From Candidatus Fermentibacterota bacterium (GTDB taxonomy: Bacteria > Fermentibacterota > Fermentibacteria > Fermentibacterales > JCC-6), in assembly GCA_014728175.1 (NCBI GenBank), contig WJMA01000015.1, positions 1-64,000 on the forward strand: 64,000 nucleotides of DNA, written 5' to 3'. The notes under the pieces are model-generated. The model ran no database searches. It was given only the letters and a program-made list of their open reading frames with translations, and was not told the origin of the DNA. Position numbers and translations under genes: made by a program. Within the stretch, counting starts at the first letter, position 1. Each line of letters opens with the position of its first letter. This document shows positions 1 to 7,978 of this stretch, in pieces.

Positions 1-834
1 GTTTGGGGCGACGGAGCGGTCGGCATGGGCCTCTCCGTCGCCCTTTCCGATACCTGCGACGTATTACTGGTCGGGCCTGCCGGCAGCGGAAGGGGGACCT
101 GGAACGTTCGCACTGGAGGATTTTTCACCGCCCAGGCAGCGGTGGAGCATGTGGAATGCGGCGGCCGACCGGAAGGCGACTTTGCGCTTGTAGCCCTTAA
201 GGCCTACGACGTATCCTCTGCGGCGAATGCCGTTTCCCGCTGCTGCGGCCGGATCGTGTGCTTTTCCAACGGCATGGGGCTGGAGAAGGAGTTCGGAGCC
301 GGTTTATGGGCGAGGGTTGAGCCAGCGGTCCTGTCCCTGGGCTTCCTGGTCGACGATAGCCGAGAAGTGACCGTGTCACCCGGCGAGGTGATCGTTTCCG
401 AGGGTGGAGAGGCCGCCCGGCTGTTTCGGGACACCCGGATGCCGGTCCGAGAGGTCGATAATATCGAGACGTACCGCTGGGCCAAGTGGCTGGTCAACAG
501 CGCGATCAATCCCCTGGGTGCGCTTACCAGCCTTCGCAACAACGAGTTGAGGGATGCAGAACTATCCGGGGTCGTCGATGGCATGGTCTCGGAGTTGAAG
601 GCGATAATACCTGATGATCTCAGGCCCGGCGCGACCGACATCGCCGGGAGCATGCTCGATATGCTCCTGTCGGAGTCGGGCAACAGATGCAGCATGCTGC
701 AGGATCTGCAGGCCGGTAAGAGAACGGAGATAGATTATCTGACCGGGCTGGCCGGCGATAGCCCCGAAAAGGCCCCGCTGGCTGTCACCGTGACCGCCCT
801 GGTGAGAGCTAGAGAGAGACGATCCTCCTCGTAG
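1..834 (+). CDS. panE: 2-dehydropantoate 2-reductase family protein, 5' truncated by window edge
   Basis: Ketopantoate reductase family (NADPH-dependent reduction of 2-dehydropantoate to pantoate in pantothenate/CoA synthesis). The frame is open from base 1 and the Rossmann fingerprint GDGAVG lies before the first ATG (25), so the true start is only a few codons outside the window. Visible family marks are the ALKAYD segment with its substrate-binding Lys, the NSAINPLGAL motif with the preceding WAK lysine, and near the C terminus SMLQDLQAGKRTEIDYL, a hallmark of the family. The 3' end overlaps the convergent gene at 809 by 26 bases. It could act on another 2-oxo acid; the family call is firm, the exact substrate is inferred. 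Confidence 0.85.
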   Translation, partial: VWGDGAVGMGLSVALSDTCDVLLVGPAGSGRGTWNVRTGGFFTAQAAVEHVECGGRPEGDFALVALKAYDVSSAANAVSRCCGRIVCFSNGMGLEKEFGAGLWARVEPAVLSLGFLVDDSREVTVSPGEVIVSEGGEAARLFRDTRMPVREVDNIETYRWAKWLVNSAINPLGALTSLRNNELRDAELSGVVDGMVSELKAIIPDDLRPGATDIAGSMLDMLLSESGNRCSMLQDLQAGKRTEIDYLTGLAGDSPEKAPLAVTVTALVRARERRSSS

Positions 835-2224
835 AGATACCCGCCTCGGTTCTAAGCGTTGCCACGTACACTCCGGCCGGCAGGCCGGGCTCGATCTGCA
901 AGGTCTGGCCCGATGTAGTCCCCGAGAAAACCTCTTCCACCAGCCTGCCGTCCGTGGCGTAGATCTGGACCTCTGCCCGTTGGGGGCTTGCCAGCTCGAA
1001 GCGTATAGATAACGCGCCGGTGCAGGGATTGGGGCCGACCTCGAAGCTGGTCGCGATGGGAAGAGAGCTACCCTCGGCCACCCCGACGAAAGACTCGCAG
1101 TCTATCCAGAGGTCCTTGGGCTGGTTCCCGGCGGTGGGGACCATGTACAGCATTCCCACGTCCGAAGGCAGATGCCTTATCACCGACGGGCCGCCCAGAA
1201 AGGGAGCCCTATCGGTCACGGCAACCGGCGTTTGCAGCAAAAGCTCGCTCATGGAGGGGGCCGAGGCCACCAGTATCTCGTCGTTCGAGCTATCACCGAA
1301 GCAGATTGCGGCGTCTGACGCTCCGTCTTCCACGTCTAGGAAGGGGTAGATGCCGTCGTTGTAGTCGTTCGTGGTCCAAGAGGAACCGTAATCGGTCGAT
1401 ATGGCCAACACCACCTTGCCGGCGTCGTCGTGGTAGACGACTCCCACGTTCTCCGAGCCGGCGGCTTCGGCGGCGATTACGGGGGAAGCCTCCGCTGCGG
1501 CCGGGCCTACTATGGAAGACGTCCAGGTGGAGGGATCGGTGAAGGTAAGTACCTTTACGTTGTCGGTGACCATGTCCCTGTAGGCGGCGTACATCCTTCC
1601 ACCGGTGCCGGCTTCCGCCGACAGGCCGCCAACGTTGCTCTCTATGGTGGAGAAGGAGCCCCAGGTAGCGCAGCTGTCCGAGCTTATGGCCAGATAAAGC
1701 CCCCCGCTCTTGTCGGCTGCGAACAGCCAGAAGTCACCTGTTTGGAGGTTCTGGACTGCCTGTGCGGCAGCCAGAGTATCGCCGCTGCCTGGGAATAGAT
1801 GTGTGAAAGTGAAGTTTGTGAAGGACGGCATATCGTACCGCATGGAGAGAAGGTAGGGAGTTCCACTTGGATTAACACAGCACGCAATATGCATGTATTT
1901 GGCATCGGCTGTTATAACAGTATTGGGCGAGTAAGTGGAGGGAGTGGTCGTAATGCTAGTAGCTATTCGCCAGAATCGAAGGGTAGAAGATCTATATATT
2001 CTGATTAGATCTTGAGGTTGATCCTTCATTACTGCGACGGCATATCCTCTGCCTTCGCTGTAGGTAAAGTCGGAGTAGCGGAGACCTTCTCCCATCCATG
2101 TGGATTGGGAGGAGCCCATATTCCATACTATGGCATCGTAACTCCAATCGGTGCCGGGGAGTTCGACGTTTGGTGATTGGCCTATCATGGCGGCTACCAG
2201 GAGAAGCAAAGTATTCGTAAACAT
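809..2224 (-). CDS. secreted beta-propeller-like protein with C-terminal T9SS-type sorting domain
   Basis: A 471-residue secreted protein of unknown function. I chose the ATG at 2224 because AAAGGAGG lies 7 bases upstream; it is followed by a hydrophobic signal peptide (FTNTLLLLVAAMIG). The body has recurring short segments such as LYLAISSDSCATWGSF and VLAISTDYGSSWTT, which resemble the Asp-box motif (S-x-D-x-G-x-x-W) of sialidase/BNR propellers. The last ~85 residues carry the pattern GPNPCTGALSIRFEL, ending LPAGVYVATL and a basic tail, typical of Por-secretion-type sorting domains. It converges on and overlaps the reductase gene by 26 bases. The ligand or substrate is unknown. Confidence 0.75.
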   Translation of the reverse strand: MFTNTLLLLVAAMIGQSPNVELPGTDWSYDAIVWNMGSSQSTWMGEGLRYSDFTYSEGRGYAVAVMKDQPQDLIRIYRSSTLRFWRIATSITTTPSTYSPNTVITADAKYMHIACCVNPSGTPYLLSMRYDMPSFTNFTFTHLFPGSGDTLAAAQAVQNLQTGDFWLFAADKSGGLYLAISSDSCATWGSFSTIESNVGGLSAEAGTGGRMYAAYRDMVTDNVKVLTFTDPSTWTSSIVGPAAAEASPVIAAEAAGSENVGVVYHDDAGKVVLAISTDYGSSWTTNDYNDGIYPFLDVEDGASDAAICFGDSSNDEILVASAPSMSELLLQTPVAVTDRAPFLGGPSVIRHLPSDVGMLYMVPTAGNQPKDLWIDCESFVGVAEGSSLPIATSFEVGPNPCTGALSIRFELASPQRAEVQIYATDGRLVEEVFSGTTSGQTLQIEPGLPAGVYVATLRTEAGISTRRIVSL

Positions 2225-2333
2225 CACTCTGCCTCCTTTCGGAGACAATTATGCTGTGTGGAACCCATATTCATTTCCGACCATTTAATATAATTCCTAT
2301 AATTAGAGTGGGTTCCCGCGGCAAGTATTCGGA

Positions 2334-2849
2334 CTATATGTCCTCCTCCTCGCCCATGTAGGTCTCCTTGTCCAGTAGTTTCCACACCGGTCTGCCGGTC
2401 AGCTCCTGCAGCTCCTCCAAAACATCCAATTGGGCGGGGTCTATCTGGAGGGACTGCTTGAACATGTCTATGGCCTGTTCCTCCTGCACCCTGATCATGA
2501 ACAGCCTGGCCATGGCGTTGTAGGCCTCGGTCATCTCCGGGTCCAGCTCGGAGGCCGTCTCCAGGTTCTCTATGGCCTTCTCCATCATCAGCTCTTCGTC
2601 CATCTCCCGGCCCCAGAGCTGTATTACCGGTACGTTGTCCAGCATGGCCATCGCCCAGCACAGACCCAGCTGAAGGTATATCTCCGGGTTCTTCGGATCG
2701 AGCTCGATGGTCTCCTCCAGTATCTTGACGGCCTTATCGGGGTTGTTGTCCTTGCGGTAGTAGATGGCCAGTCTCAACCTGGCGTCGATGTCCTCGGGAT
2801 TATCGCTGACAGCCCTTTTGAGGCTCTTTTTCGGTACTTGGGGCTCCAT
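2334..2849 (-). CDS. TPR-repeat protein
   Basis: A 171-residue soluble protein made mostly of tetratricopeptide repeats: ARLRLAIYYRKDNNPDKAVKI, then the repeat ending ELDPKNPEIYLQLG, then ENLETASELDPEMTEAYN and DMFKQSLQIDPAQLDVLE. No signal peptide or membrane segment is seen, so it is probably a cytoplasmic scaffold. The frame extends 4 codons further to a TTG at 2861, but a GGAGG abuts that codon; the ATG at 2849 is placed better though its spacing to GGAGG is long (12). It is transcribed away from recG across a 133-base gap. Partner proteins cannot be deduced. Confidence 0.7.
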   Translation of the reverse strand: MEPQVPKKSLKRAVSDNPEDIDARLRLAIYYRKDNNPDKAVKILEETIELDPKNPEIYLQLGLCWAMAMLDNVPVIQLWGREMDEELMMEKAIENLETASELDPEMTEAYNAMARLFMIRVQEEQAIDMFKQSLQIDPAQLDVLEELQELTGRPVWKLLDKETYMGEEEDI

Positions 2850-2940
2850 TGCCTTATGCAACCTCCGTGTTGCTGATTGTCCTCCGGCGCCTGATATATC
2901 CTCCCGCCATTCACGTCAAGCCCCTTCCACCCTTGATCCG

Positions 2941-2946
2941 TATAAT
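2941..2946 (+). promoter_or_regulatory. possible -10 element upstream of recG
   Basis: A perfect TATAAT hexamer lies 37 bases before the recG TTG start in the divergent gap. No good -35 hexamer is found at 16-18 bases upstream, so this is only a candidate. Confidence 0.3.
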
Positions 2947-2982
2947 GGCTGGAGGTAGTGTCGATCAGGTCGGGAGGTCGCT

Positions 2983-5016
2983 TTGCTGGATAAAGAGATC
3001 CGCTATCTGAAGGGAGTTGGCCCGGCCAGGGCCGAACGGCTGGGCAAGCTGGGGATAGCAACCGTCAACGATATGCTGCTTCACCTTCCCCGGGACTATC
3101 TGGACCGGAGGAACGTTACTCCCATCGCCTCGCTGAGGCCGGGTGGGGAAGCCACGGTGGTGGGAACGGTGAGCAGAAGCTACGACCTCAGGACCAGAAG
3201 GGGCGGCAAGATATTCCAGGTGGTCCTGGACGACGGGACCGGTACGGTTACGCTGACCTTTTTCCACGCCCGCTATCTGCGCCGAAAGCTCAAGAAAGGG
3301 GTACGACTCTCCGCGTCGGGTAAGGTGGAGTCATACCGAGGGCTGAGCATGGCCCACCCGGACCTTTACTTCCTCGATGCCTCCGAGGACCGGGAGTACG
3401 AGTCCGGCAAGCTTCTGCCCGTGTATCCGCTTACCGCGGGGATAAGCCAGGGGGTCATGCGGAAGCTGGTTCAGACCGCTCTGTCGGAGGCGGAGGGGCA
3501 GGTTGGCGAGATACTGCCCCCGTCGGTTATTAGGGATGCGGGTTGGCAGAGCAGGTTCGACCTGCTGGTGTCGGTGCATTCCCCGTCCCAACCCGGGGAG
3601 GGACAAAGGGCCCGGGACATGCTGGCCCTGGAGGAGCTCTACCTCTACCAGCAGATGTTGGGCAGGGTCCGTCAGAAGGCCAGGAGCCTGGACGGGACTC
3701 CCCTGCGCAGCGATCCCCGGGCTGTCGGGGTTTTCGTGGAGAGCCTGCCCTTCGAACTGACCGGTGCCCAGAGACGGGTTATCGAATCGGTTATCGAGGA
3801 CGTCTCCCGCGATGTGCCCATGAGGCGTTTGCTGCAGGGTGACGTCGGCTCGGGCAAGACGGTGGTGGCGGCCCTGGCGTGCTGGATATGCCTGAGATCC
3901 GGGCATCAGGCGGCGATGTTGGCTCCCACCGAGGTACTGGCCTCCCAGCACAGGGATTCACTGGGATCCTTTCTGGAGCCGTTGGGTGTACCCTGTCACC
4001 TTCTTACCTCCTCCACCCCCAGGGGGGAGAGGAAGAGGATCCAGGGCGAGCTGTACGGAGAGAAGCCGTGCCTGCTGATAGGCACCCACGCCATATTGGA
4101 GGAGAGCGTCTTCGTTCCCGAGCTGGGTCTTCTGGTGGTGGACGAGCAGCAGAAGTTCGGGGTGGCCCAGAGGGAGTCCCTTCTGGAGGGGAGACTGCCC
4201 AGACCTCACATGCTGGTGATGACCGCCACTCCCATACCCCGCACTTTGTCCATGACCTTCTACGGGGACTTGGATCTGTCCGTGATAGACGAGATGCCCC
4301 CCGGCAGGGGGTCGGTCGAGACCAGGGTGATGGGAAGGCAGAGCAAGCGCAGGATCTTCCGGTTTCTCGAGAAGCGGTTGGGCCGAGGAGGGAGGGCTTA
4401 TCTGGTCTATCCTCTCAAGGAGGCGTCCGAACAGGAGGACCTGAGGGACGCGACCTCGGCATACGAGGTCTTACGGAAGGGCTCCCTGGGACGCTTCGGA
4501 GTGGGGCTCCTGCACGGAGGGATGCCCGGAAAGAGCAAAGTGGAAGTGTCCGAGGCCTTCGCCGCGGGCGACATCTCCCTCCTGGTTTGTACCACAGTGG
4601 TGGAGGTGGGTCTGGATGTGCCCGAGGCCACGGTGATGGTGGTTGTGAACGCCGAGCGGTTCGGACTGAGCCAGCTGCACCAGCTGCGGGGAAGGATAGG
4701 CCGGGGGGGGAGGGACGCCTGGTGTTTCCTGGTAACCGGGTCGCCTCCGGAGGGAACCGCCATGGAAAGGCTGATGACACTGCAAAGCACGAACGACGGC
4801 TTCGAGATAGCCCGGAAGGACCTGGAGCTGAGAGGACCGGGAGAGCTTCTGGGAACGCGTCAGCACGGCATACCCGGCTTCAGGGTCGCCGATCTGGCCA
4901 GGGATTCGCAACTTGTTCCCCGGGCGAAGGCCCTCGCTGTGGAGCACCAGCGGTGGGAAAGGCTCAGGGGCGAGTTCGAGCTCCGCTTCGGGCCAATCGG
5001 ACCTCCCGGGATCTAG
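2983..5016 (+). CDS. recG: ATP-dependent DNA helicase RecG
   Basis: RecG remodels stalled replication forks and Holliday junctions. The 677-residue product has the family's length and order: N-terminal wedge/OB domain (the start LKGVGPARAERLGKLGI is a helix-hairpin-helix-like segment typical of RecG; the OB fold follows around residues 50-140), then two helicase lobes. Walker A is GDVGSGKT (about residues 286-293); the Walker B/DExH box reads DEQQ at about 387, where most RecG proteins have DEQH. MTATPIPRTL, RIGRGG and a C-terminal LELRGPGELLGTRQHG are further RecG signatures. The start is TTG with GGGAGG 5-6 bases upstream. Confidence 0.95.
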   Translation: MLDKEIRYLKGVGPARAERLGKLGIATVNDMLLHLPRDYLDRRNVTPIASLRPGGEATVVGTVSRSYDLRTRRGGKIFQVVLDDGTGTVTLTFFHARYLRRKLKKGVRLSASGKVESYRGLSMAHPDLYFLDASEDREYESGKLLPVYPLTAGISQGVMRKLVQTALSEAEGQVGEILPPSVIRDAGWQSRFDLLVSVHSPSQPGEGQRARDMLALEELYLYQQMLGRVRQKARSLDGTPLRSDPRAVGVFVESLPFELTGAQRRVIESVIEDVSRDVPMRRLLQGDVGSGKTVVAALACWICLRSGHQAAMLAPTEVLASQHRDSLGSFLEPLGVPCHLLTSSTPRGERKRIQGELYGEKPCLLIGTHAILEESVFVPELGLLVVDEQQKFGVAQRESLLEGRLPRPHMLVMTATPIPRTLSMTFYGDLDLSVIDEMPPGRGSVETRVMGRQSKRRIFRFLEKRLGRGGRAYLVYPLKEASEQEDLRDATSAYEVLRKGSLGRFGVGLLHGGMPGKSKVEVSEAFAAGDISLLVCTTVVEVGLDVPEATVMVVVNAERFGLSQLHQLRGRIGRGGRDAWCFLVTGSPPEGTAMERLMTLQSTNDGFEIARKDLELRGPGELLGTRQHGIPGFRVADLARDSQLVPRAKALAVEHQRWERLRGEFELRFGPIGPPGI

Positions 5017-5099
5017 AATAATCGCCCCCGTTGTCGTCGAGGTTGCCGATACGCAGCTACATTTGAAATATTCTGTCATGGATGAAACGGTCTGCGTAC

Positions 5100-5127
5100 T
5101 TGACAGAAAGCGCCCCGGGCTTAGCAT
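5100..5127 (+). promoter_or_regulatory. candidate sigma70-type promoter for the TPR-PEGA-TonB gene
   Basis: TTGACA at 5100-5105 and TAGCAT at 5122-5127 are separated by 16 bases, in the 164-base gap between recG and the next start at 5181. The -35 is perfect and the -10 matches 4 of 6. Confidence 0.5.
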
Positions 5128-5180
5128 AGATGTCGAGTCTCGGACCGGACGGGCCTTAGTATACACCTCTAGGAGGGGGT

Positions 5181-7592
5181 ATGTGCGCAGCCGAAAGCCG
5201 TGTTGATGAACTTCTCGATACGGCCCGCAAACGGATACAGAGCGGTGAGCGAGAGAAAGCGCTGAAGCTCCTGCGCAAGGCGCTGGACCTGGATCCCGAT
5301 AACGAGGAGGCCAGGTCGGAGATCGCCTTGATAGAGCGGGAGATAGCCGCCATGAAAGCCTTCAAGGAAACTCGTTCGCGGCGTACGCACCGTCCCGAGA
5401 ACGGCTCGTCCTCCAGCGATTTCGTAAACGAATGCCTCCAGCGCTCGGAGAAGGCCCTCAGCGAGGGCGACGAGGTCAGGGCTCTCCAGGAGCTGGAGAG
5501 GGCACGCCGCCACGATGCCGAGAACCGCCAGGTAAGACATAAGATCAAGCTGGTAAAGAGAACCATAAAGGCCAACAATCTTGCCGACGTGGCCTTCACC
5601 GCTCTTCGCAGAGGGGATCCGGCCGGTGCCGTCAAACAGGCCCGAAAGGTGTTCGAGCATTGGCCCTCCGCCCCCATACTCGAGAATTTGCTGGATCTGA
5701 TAGAGTCCTATCAGCCCCCGGCCGAGGGCGCAGAGCCGGCGGAAGAGGTCGAGGCGGAGGAGTGGGAAGAGGCCGAGGTCGAGGCGCTTGAGGAAACCGA
5801 GGAGGTTGAGGAAGCCGAAGAGGTTCGAGAGGCAGAGGAAGTCGAAGAGGCGGAAGAGGTAGAGGAGGCCGACCTCGACGAGCTGATCATTAAGCCCGAG
5901 GAGACCGCCGCGGCCGCCCCCCCCGAGGCGGAGGAACCCGTCCCCGAGGCAGAGGTCACGGAGGTCGAGGAAGAGGAGGCCGAAGCGGAGGAGGTATCCG
6001 AGGCCGCGCCCGCCATAGCTTCCATAAGGAAGAAGATATCGGCCAGCAATTACGTCGACGCGTTGCGCGAGGCCAAAATAGCCAAGAGGCAGTATCCGCA
6101 GGAAAAGACCATCTCCGAGCTTCTAACCAAGTTGGAGAGCCTGGTCGGCGAGGAGCGGGAGGCCCCGGCCCGGGCAGAGAGGAGACGGCCCGCCGCCAAA
6201 CCCAAGCCGACTCCCACACCGGCCGAGGAGCCGGAGGCCAAGAAGTCAAAGCTGGTACCCCTGTTGATAGGGCTGGGAGCGGTTGTCGTAGTGGTCGCCG
6301 GCCTCTTCGGTCTGGGCATAATCGGGGGAGGCGAGCCGGAGGAAGAACCTGTTCCCGTGCCCCAGCTACCCCAACCTTACACGCTCTCGCTCCGGGTGGA
6401 TGGCCCCGAGAGCCCCACCGTGGCGGTGGACGGCGAGCAGATTCAACCCGAATCTCCGGGATTCTACATCCATCAGGACACGGTTTTCGGTAGCAGGACT
6501 ATCGAGGCGCGGGCCTCGGGCTACCAGACCGTCGCCATGCAGTTGAATTTCGATGAGGGGCAAGCCGTCGAAGAGAGCATAACCATGGATACCCTGGGCA
6601 CCGATTCTGCGACGGTCAGCCTTTCGGTGAGCATGCCTGCGGGAGAGGAGCAGCCCTCCATGGAGGAGTTGTCCTTCCTGGTGGACGGCGAGGAGGTGGA
6701 GCCCCCGATAAACCTACCCACCGGGAGGCATACGTTCCAGGCGGTCGCCGGCAATTTCGAGTCAGTTGCGGAGACGGTGATGGTCGATACCCCGGGCGAG
6801 TTCTCCAAAGAGCTGGCTCTTCTGGCCCCCGAGCAGTCGCAGATAACCCTGTCGCTTTCCGCCGATACCCCGGGCTCTGCCACATTCTACGTCGACGGCG
6901 TACGGGTGGGAACCGGCAGGACCGTATCCTACGTGGCCCCCCACGGGGCCCATTCCCTGCGAATCGCCATGGAGGAGAGGGAGGACTGGTACAACAACAT
7001 TGAGCTGGCAGAGGAAGGCTACAGCCGAACCGTGACCCTGGAGGAGGCCCAGACCACCGGAAGGCTCCGTATAATGCCCGAGCCCCAGGCCGAGGTCTAC
7101 GTAAACGGGGAGAGCGTAGGTACCACTCCACTACAGCCCATCGAGCTGGAGGAGGGAGAGTACACTGTCCGCCTGGAGAATCCGGAGTATGAAACCCAGA
7201 CCCAGACCGTCGCCATCGCTCCGGGGGAGGACGTTACCATTCAGTACACGGCCGAGAGGATTCAGGAAGAGGCGCCCCCGGATACTACGGAGGGCCCGGA
7301 CGTGGAGGAGGAGGTTCCCATAACTCCTCCGTTCCCCATAGAGCAGGTCCCCCCACAGACACCCAGCCTCGCCCGCAACAGGGGCGATGTCCACGGTTAC
7401 GTAACCCTCGAGGTCAGCGTGGGGGCGGACGGCACCGTGGAGGACGTTAGAATAGTCAATGACGATCTGGGCCTCGGTTGCGGACAGGCCGCCGTGGATG
7501 CCGTCAGACAGTGGCGGTTCAACCCGGCCATGCGGGGCGAAGAGCCCGTGGCAGCCACCACGACCGTAATGGTCCGATTCGACATAGACTAA
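5181..7592 (+). CDS. TPR-transmembrane-PEGA-TonB C-terminal composite protein
   Basis: An 803-residue envelope protein. In order: N-terminal TPR-like helices (residues 1-170), a Glu-rich linker (about 180-275), another helical repeat, a Pro/Lys-rich linker, one transmembrane helix (about 356-378, LVPLLIGLGAVVVVVAGLFG), then four PEGA-like beta domains (each has a V(Y)VDGE/VNGE turn; the best is GRLRIMPEPQAEVYVNG near 626) and a TonB C-terminal domain (about 733-803) with GYVTLEVSVGADGTV and AVRQWRFNPA. The ATG follows AGGAGGG by 5 bases. I infer a cytoplasmic TPR half and a periplasmic PEGA-TonB half linking inner membrane to wall or outer membrane. No TonB-dependent receptor or ExbBD is nearby, so energy transduction is not supported. 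Confidence 0.85.
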   Translation: MCAAESRVDELLDTARKRIQSGEREKALKLLRKALDLDPDNEEARSEIALIEREIAAMKAFKETRSRRTHRPENGSSSSDFVNECLQRSEKALSEGDEVRALQELERARRHDAENRQVRHKIKLVKRTIKANNLADVAFTALRRGDPAGAVKQARKVFEHWPSAPILENLLDLIESYQPPAEGAEPAEEVEAEEWEEAEVEALEETEEVEEAEEVREAEEVEEAEEVEEADLDELIIKPEETAAAAPPEAEEPVPEAEVTEVEEEEAEAEEVSEAAPAIASIRKKISASNYVDALREAKIAKRQYPQEKTISELLTKLESLVGEEREAPARAERRRPAAKPKPTPTPAEEPEAKKSKLVPLLIGLGAVVVVVAGLFGLGIIGGGEPEEEPVPVPQLPQPYTLSLRVDGPESPTVAVDGEQIQPESPGFYIHQDTVFGSRTIEARASGYQTVAMQLNFDEGQAVEESITMDTLGTDSATVSLSVSMPAGEEQPSMEELSFLVDGEEVEPPINLPTGRHTFQAVAGNFESVAETVMVDTPGEFSKELALLAPEQSQITLSLSADTPGSATFYVDGVRVGTGRTVSYVAPHGAHSLRIAMEEREDWYNNIELAEEGYSRTVTLEEAQTTGRLRIMPEPQAEVYVNGESVGTTPLQPIELEEGEYTVRLENPEYETQTQTVAIAPGEDVTIQYTAERIQEEAPPDTTEGPDVEEEVPITPPFPIEQVPPQTPSLARNRGDVHGYVTLEVSVGADGTVEDVRIVNDDLGLGCGQAAVDAVRQWRFNPAMRGEEPVAATTTVMVRFDID
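5799..5870 (+). repeat. Glu/Val/Ala-rich low-complexity coding repeat
   Basis: An imperfect hexapeptide-like repeat (EEVEEA, REAEEV and variants) inside the acidic linker of the TonB-like protein, reflecting repeated GAGGAGGT/CGAAGAGG-type units in the DNA. It is a plausible site of length variation. Confidence 0.7.
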
Positions 7593-7607
7593 GCAAAGGC
7601 TGGTATA

Positions 7608-7964
7608 TTGCTGCTGAGAGAAGAGGCCTACTTCTGGTCACCCGCCGTCGATGTGTACCTTCTGGAGGACAGGATAGTGGTCTACGTCGAGCTCCCCGGG
7701 CTGACGTCGGACGACGTAGAGGTGGAAACCAGAGACGGATCGCTGCTCATCAGGGGCGAGAAACGCCTGCCCCCGGCGGGCGGAACCGCTGACAGCTTGG
7801 AGATCCGGACCGGCCATTTCGAGCGTAAGATCGAGCTTCCACCTCAGGCTGACCCCTCGAAGTCGGTGGCCGAGATGAAGGACGGCCTTCTGAGGATAGT
7901 CATCCCCAGAAGCAGCGGAACAAAGATCTCCGTACCCATTAGAGAACAAAAAGAAGAGAACTGA
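7608..7964 (+). CDS. Hsp20/alpha-crystallin family small heat-shock protein
   Basis: An ATP-independent holdase of 118 residues. The alpha-crystallin domain runs from PAVDVYLLEDRIVVYVELPG to the signature MKDGLLRIVIPR, which matches the Hsp20 'A-x-x-x-n-G-v-L-x-i-x-x-P' motif; a short C-terminal extension carries KISVPI, an I-x-V/I-type motif used in oligomerisation. The N-terminal arm is very short. The start is TTG with AAAGG about 8 bases before. It sits 14 bases before lon, so a shared heat- or misfolding-responsive operon with the protease is likely, though I see no CIRCE element. Confidence 0.9.
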   Translation: MLLREEAYFWSPAVDVYLLEDRIVVYVELPGLTSDDVEVETRDGSLLIRGEKRLPPAGGTADSLEIRTGHFERKIELPPQADPSKSVAEMKDGLLRIVIPRSSGTKISVPIREQKEEN

Positions 7965-7978
7965 CCCGAGAGGTGCCG

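Noticed and set aside
5799-5870. Tandem DNA repeat array
   Set aside because: Imperfect and in frame; it is the Glu-rich linker of a coding sequence.
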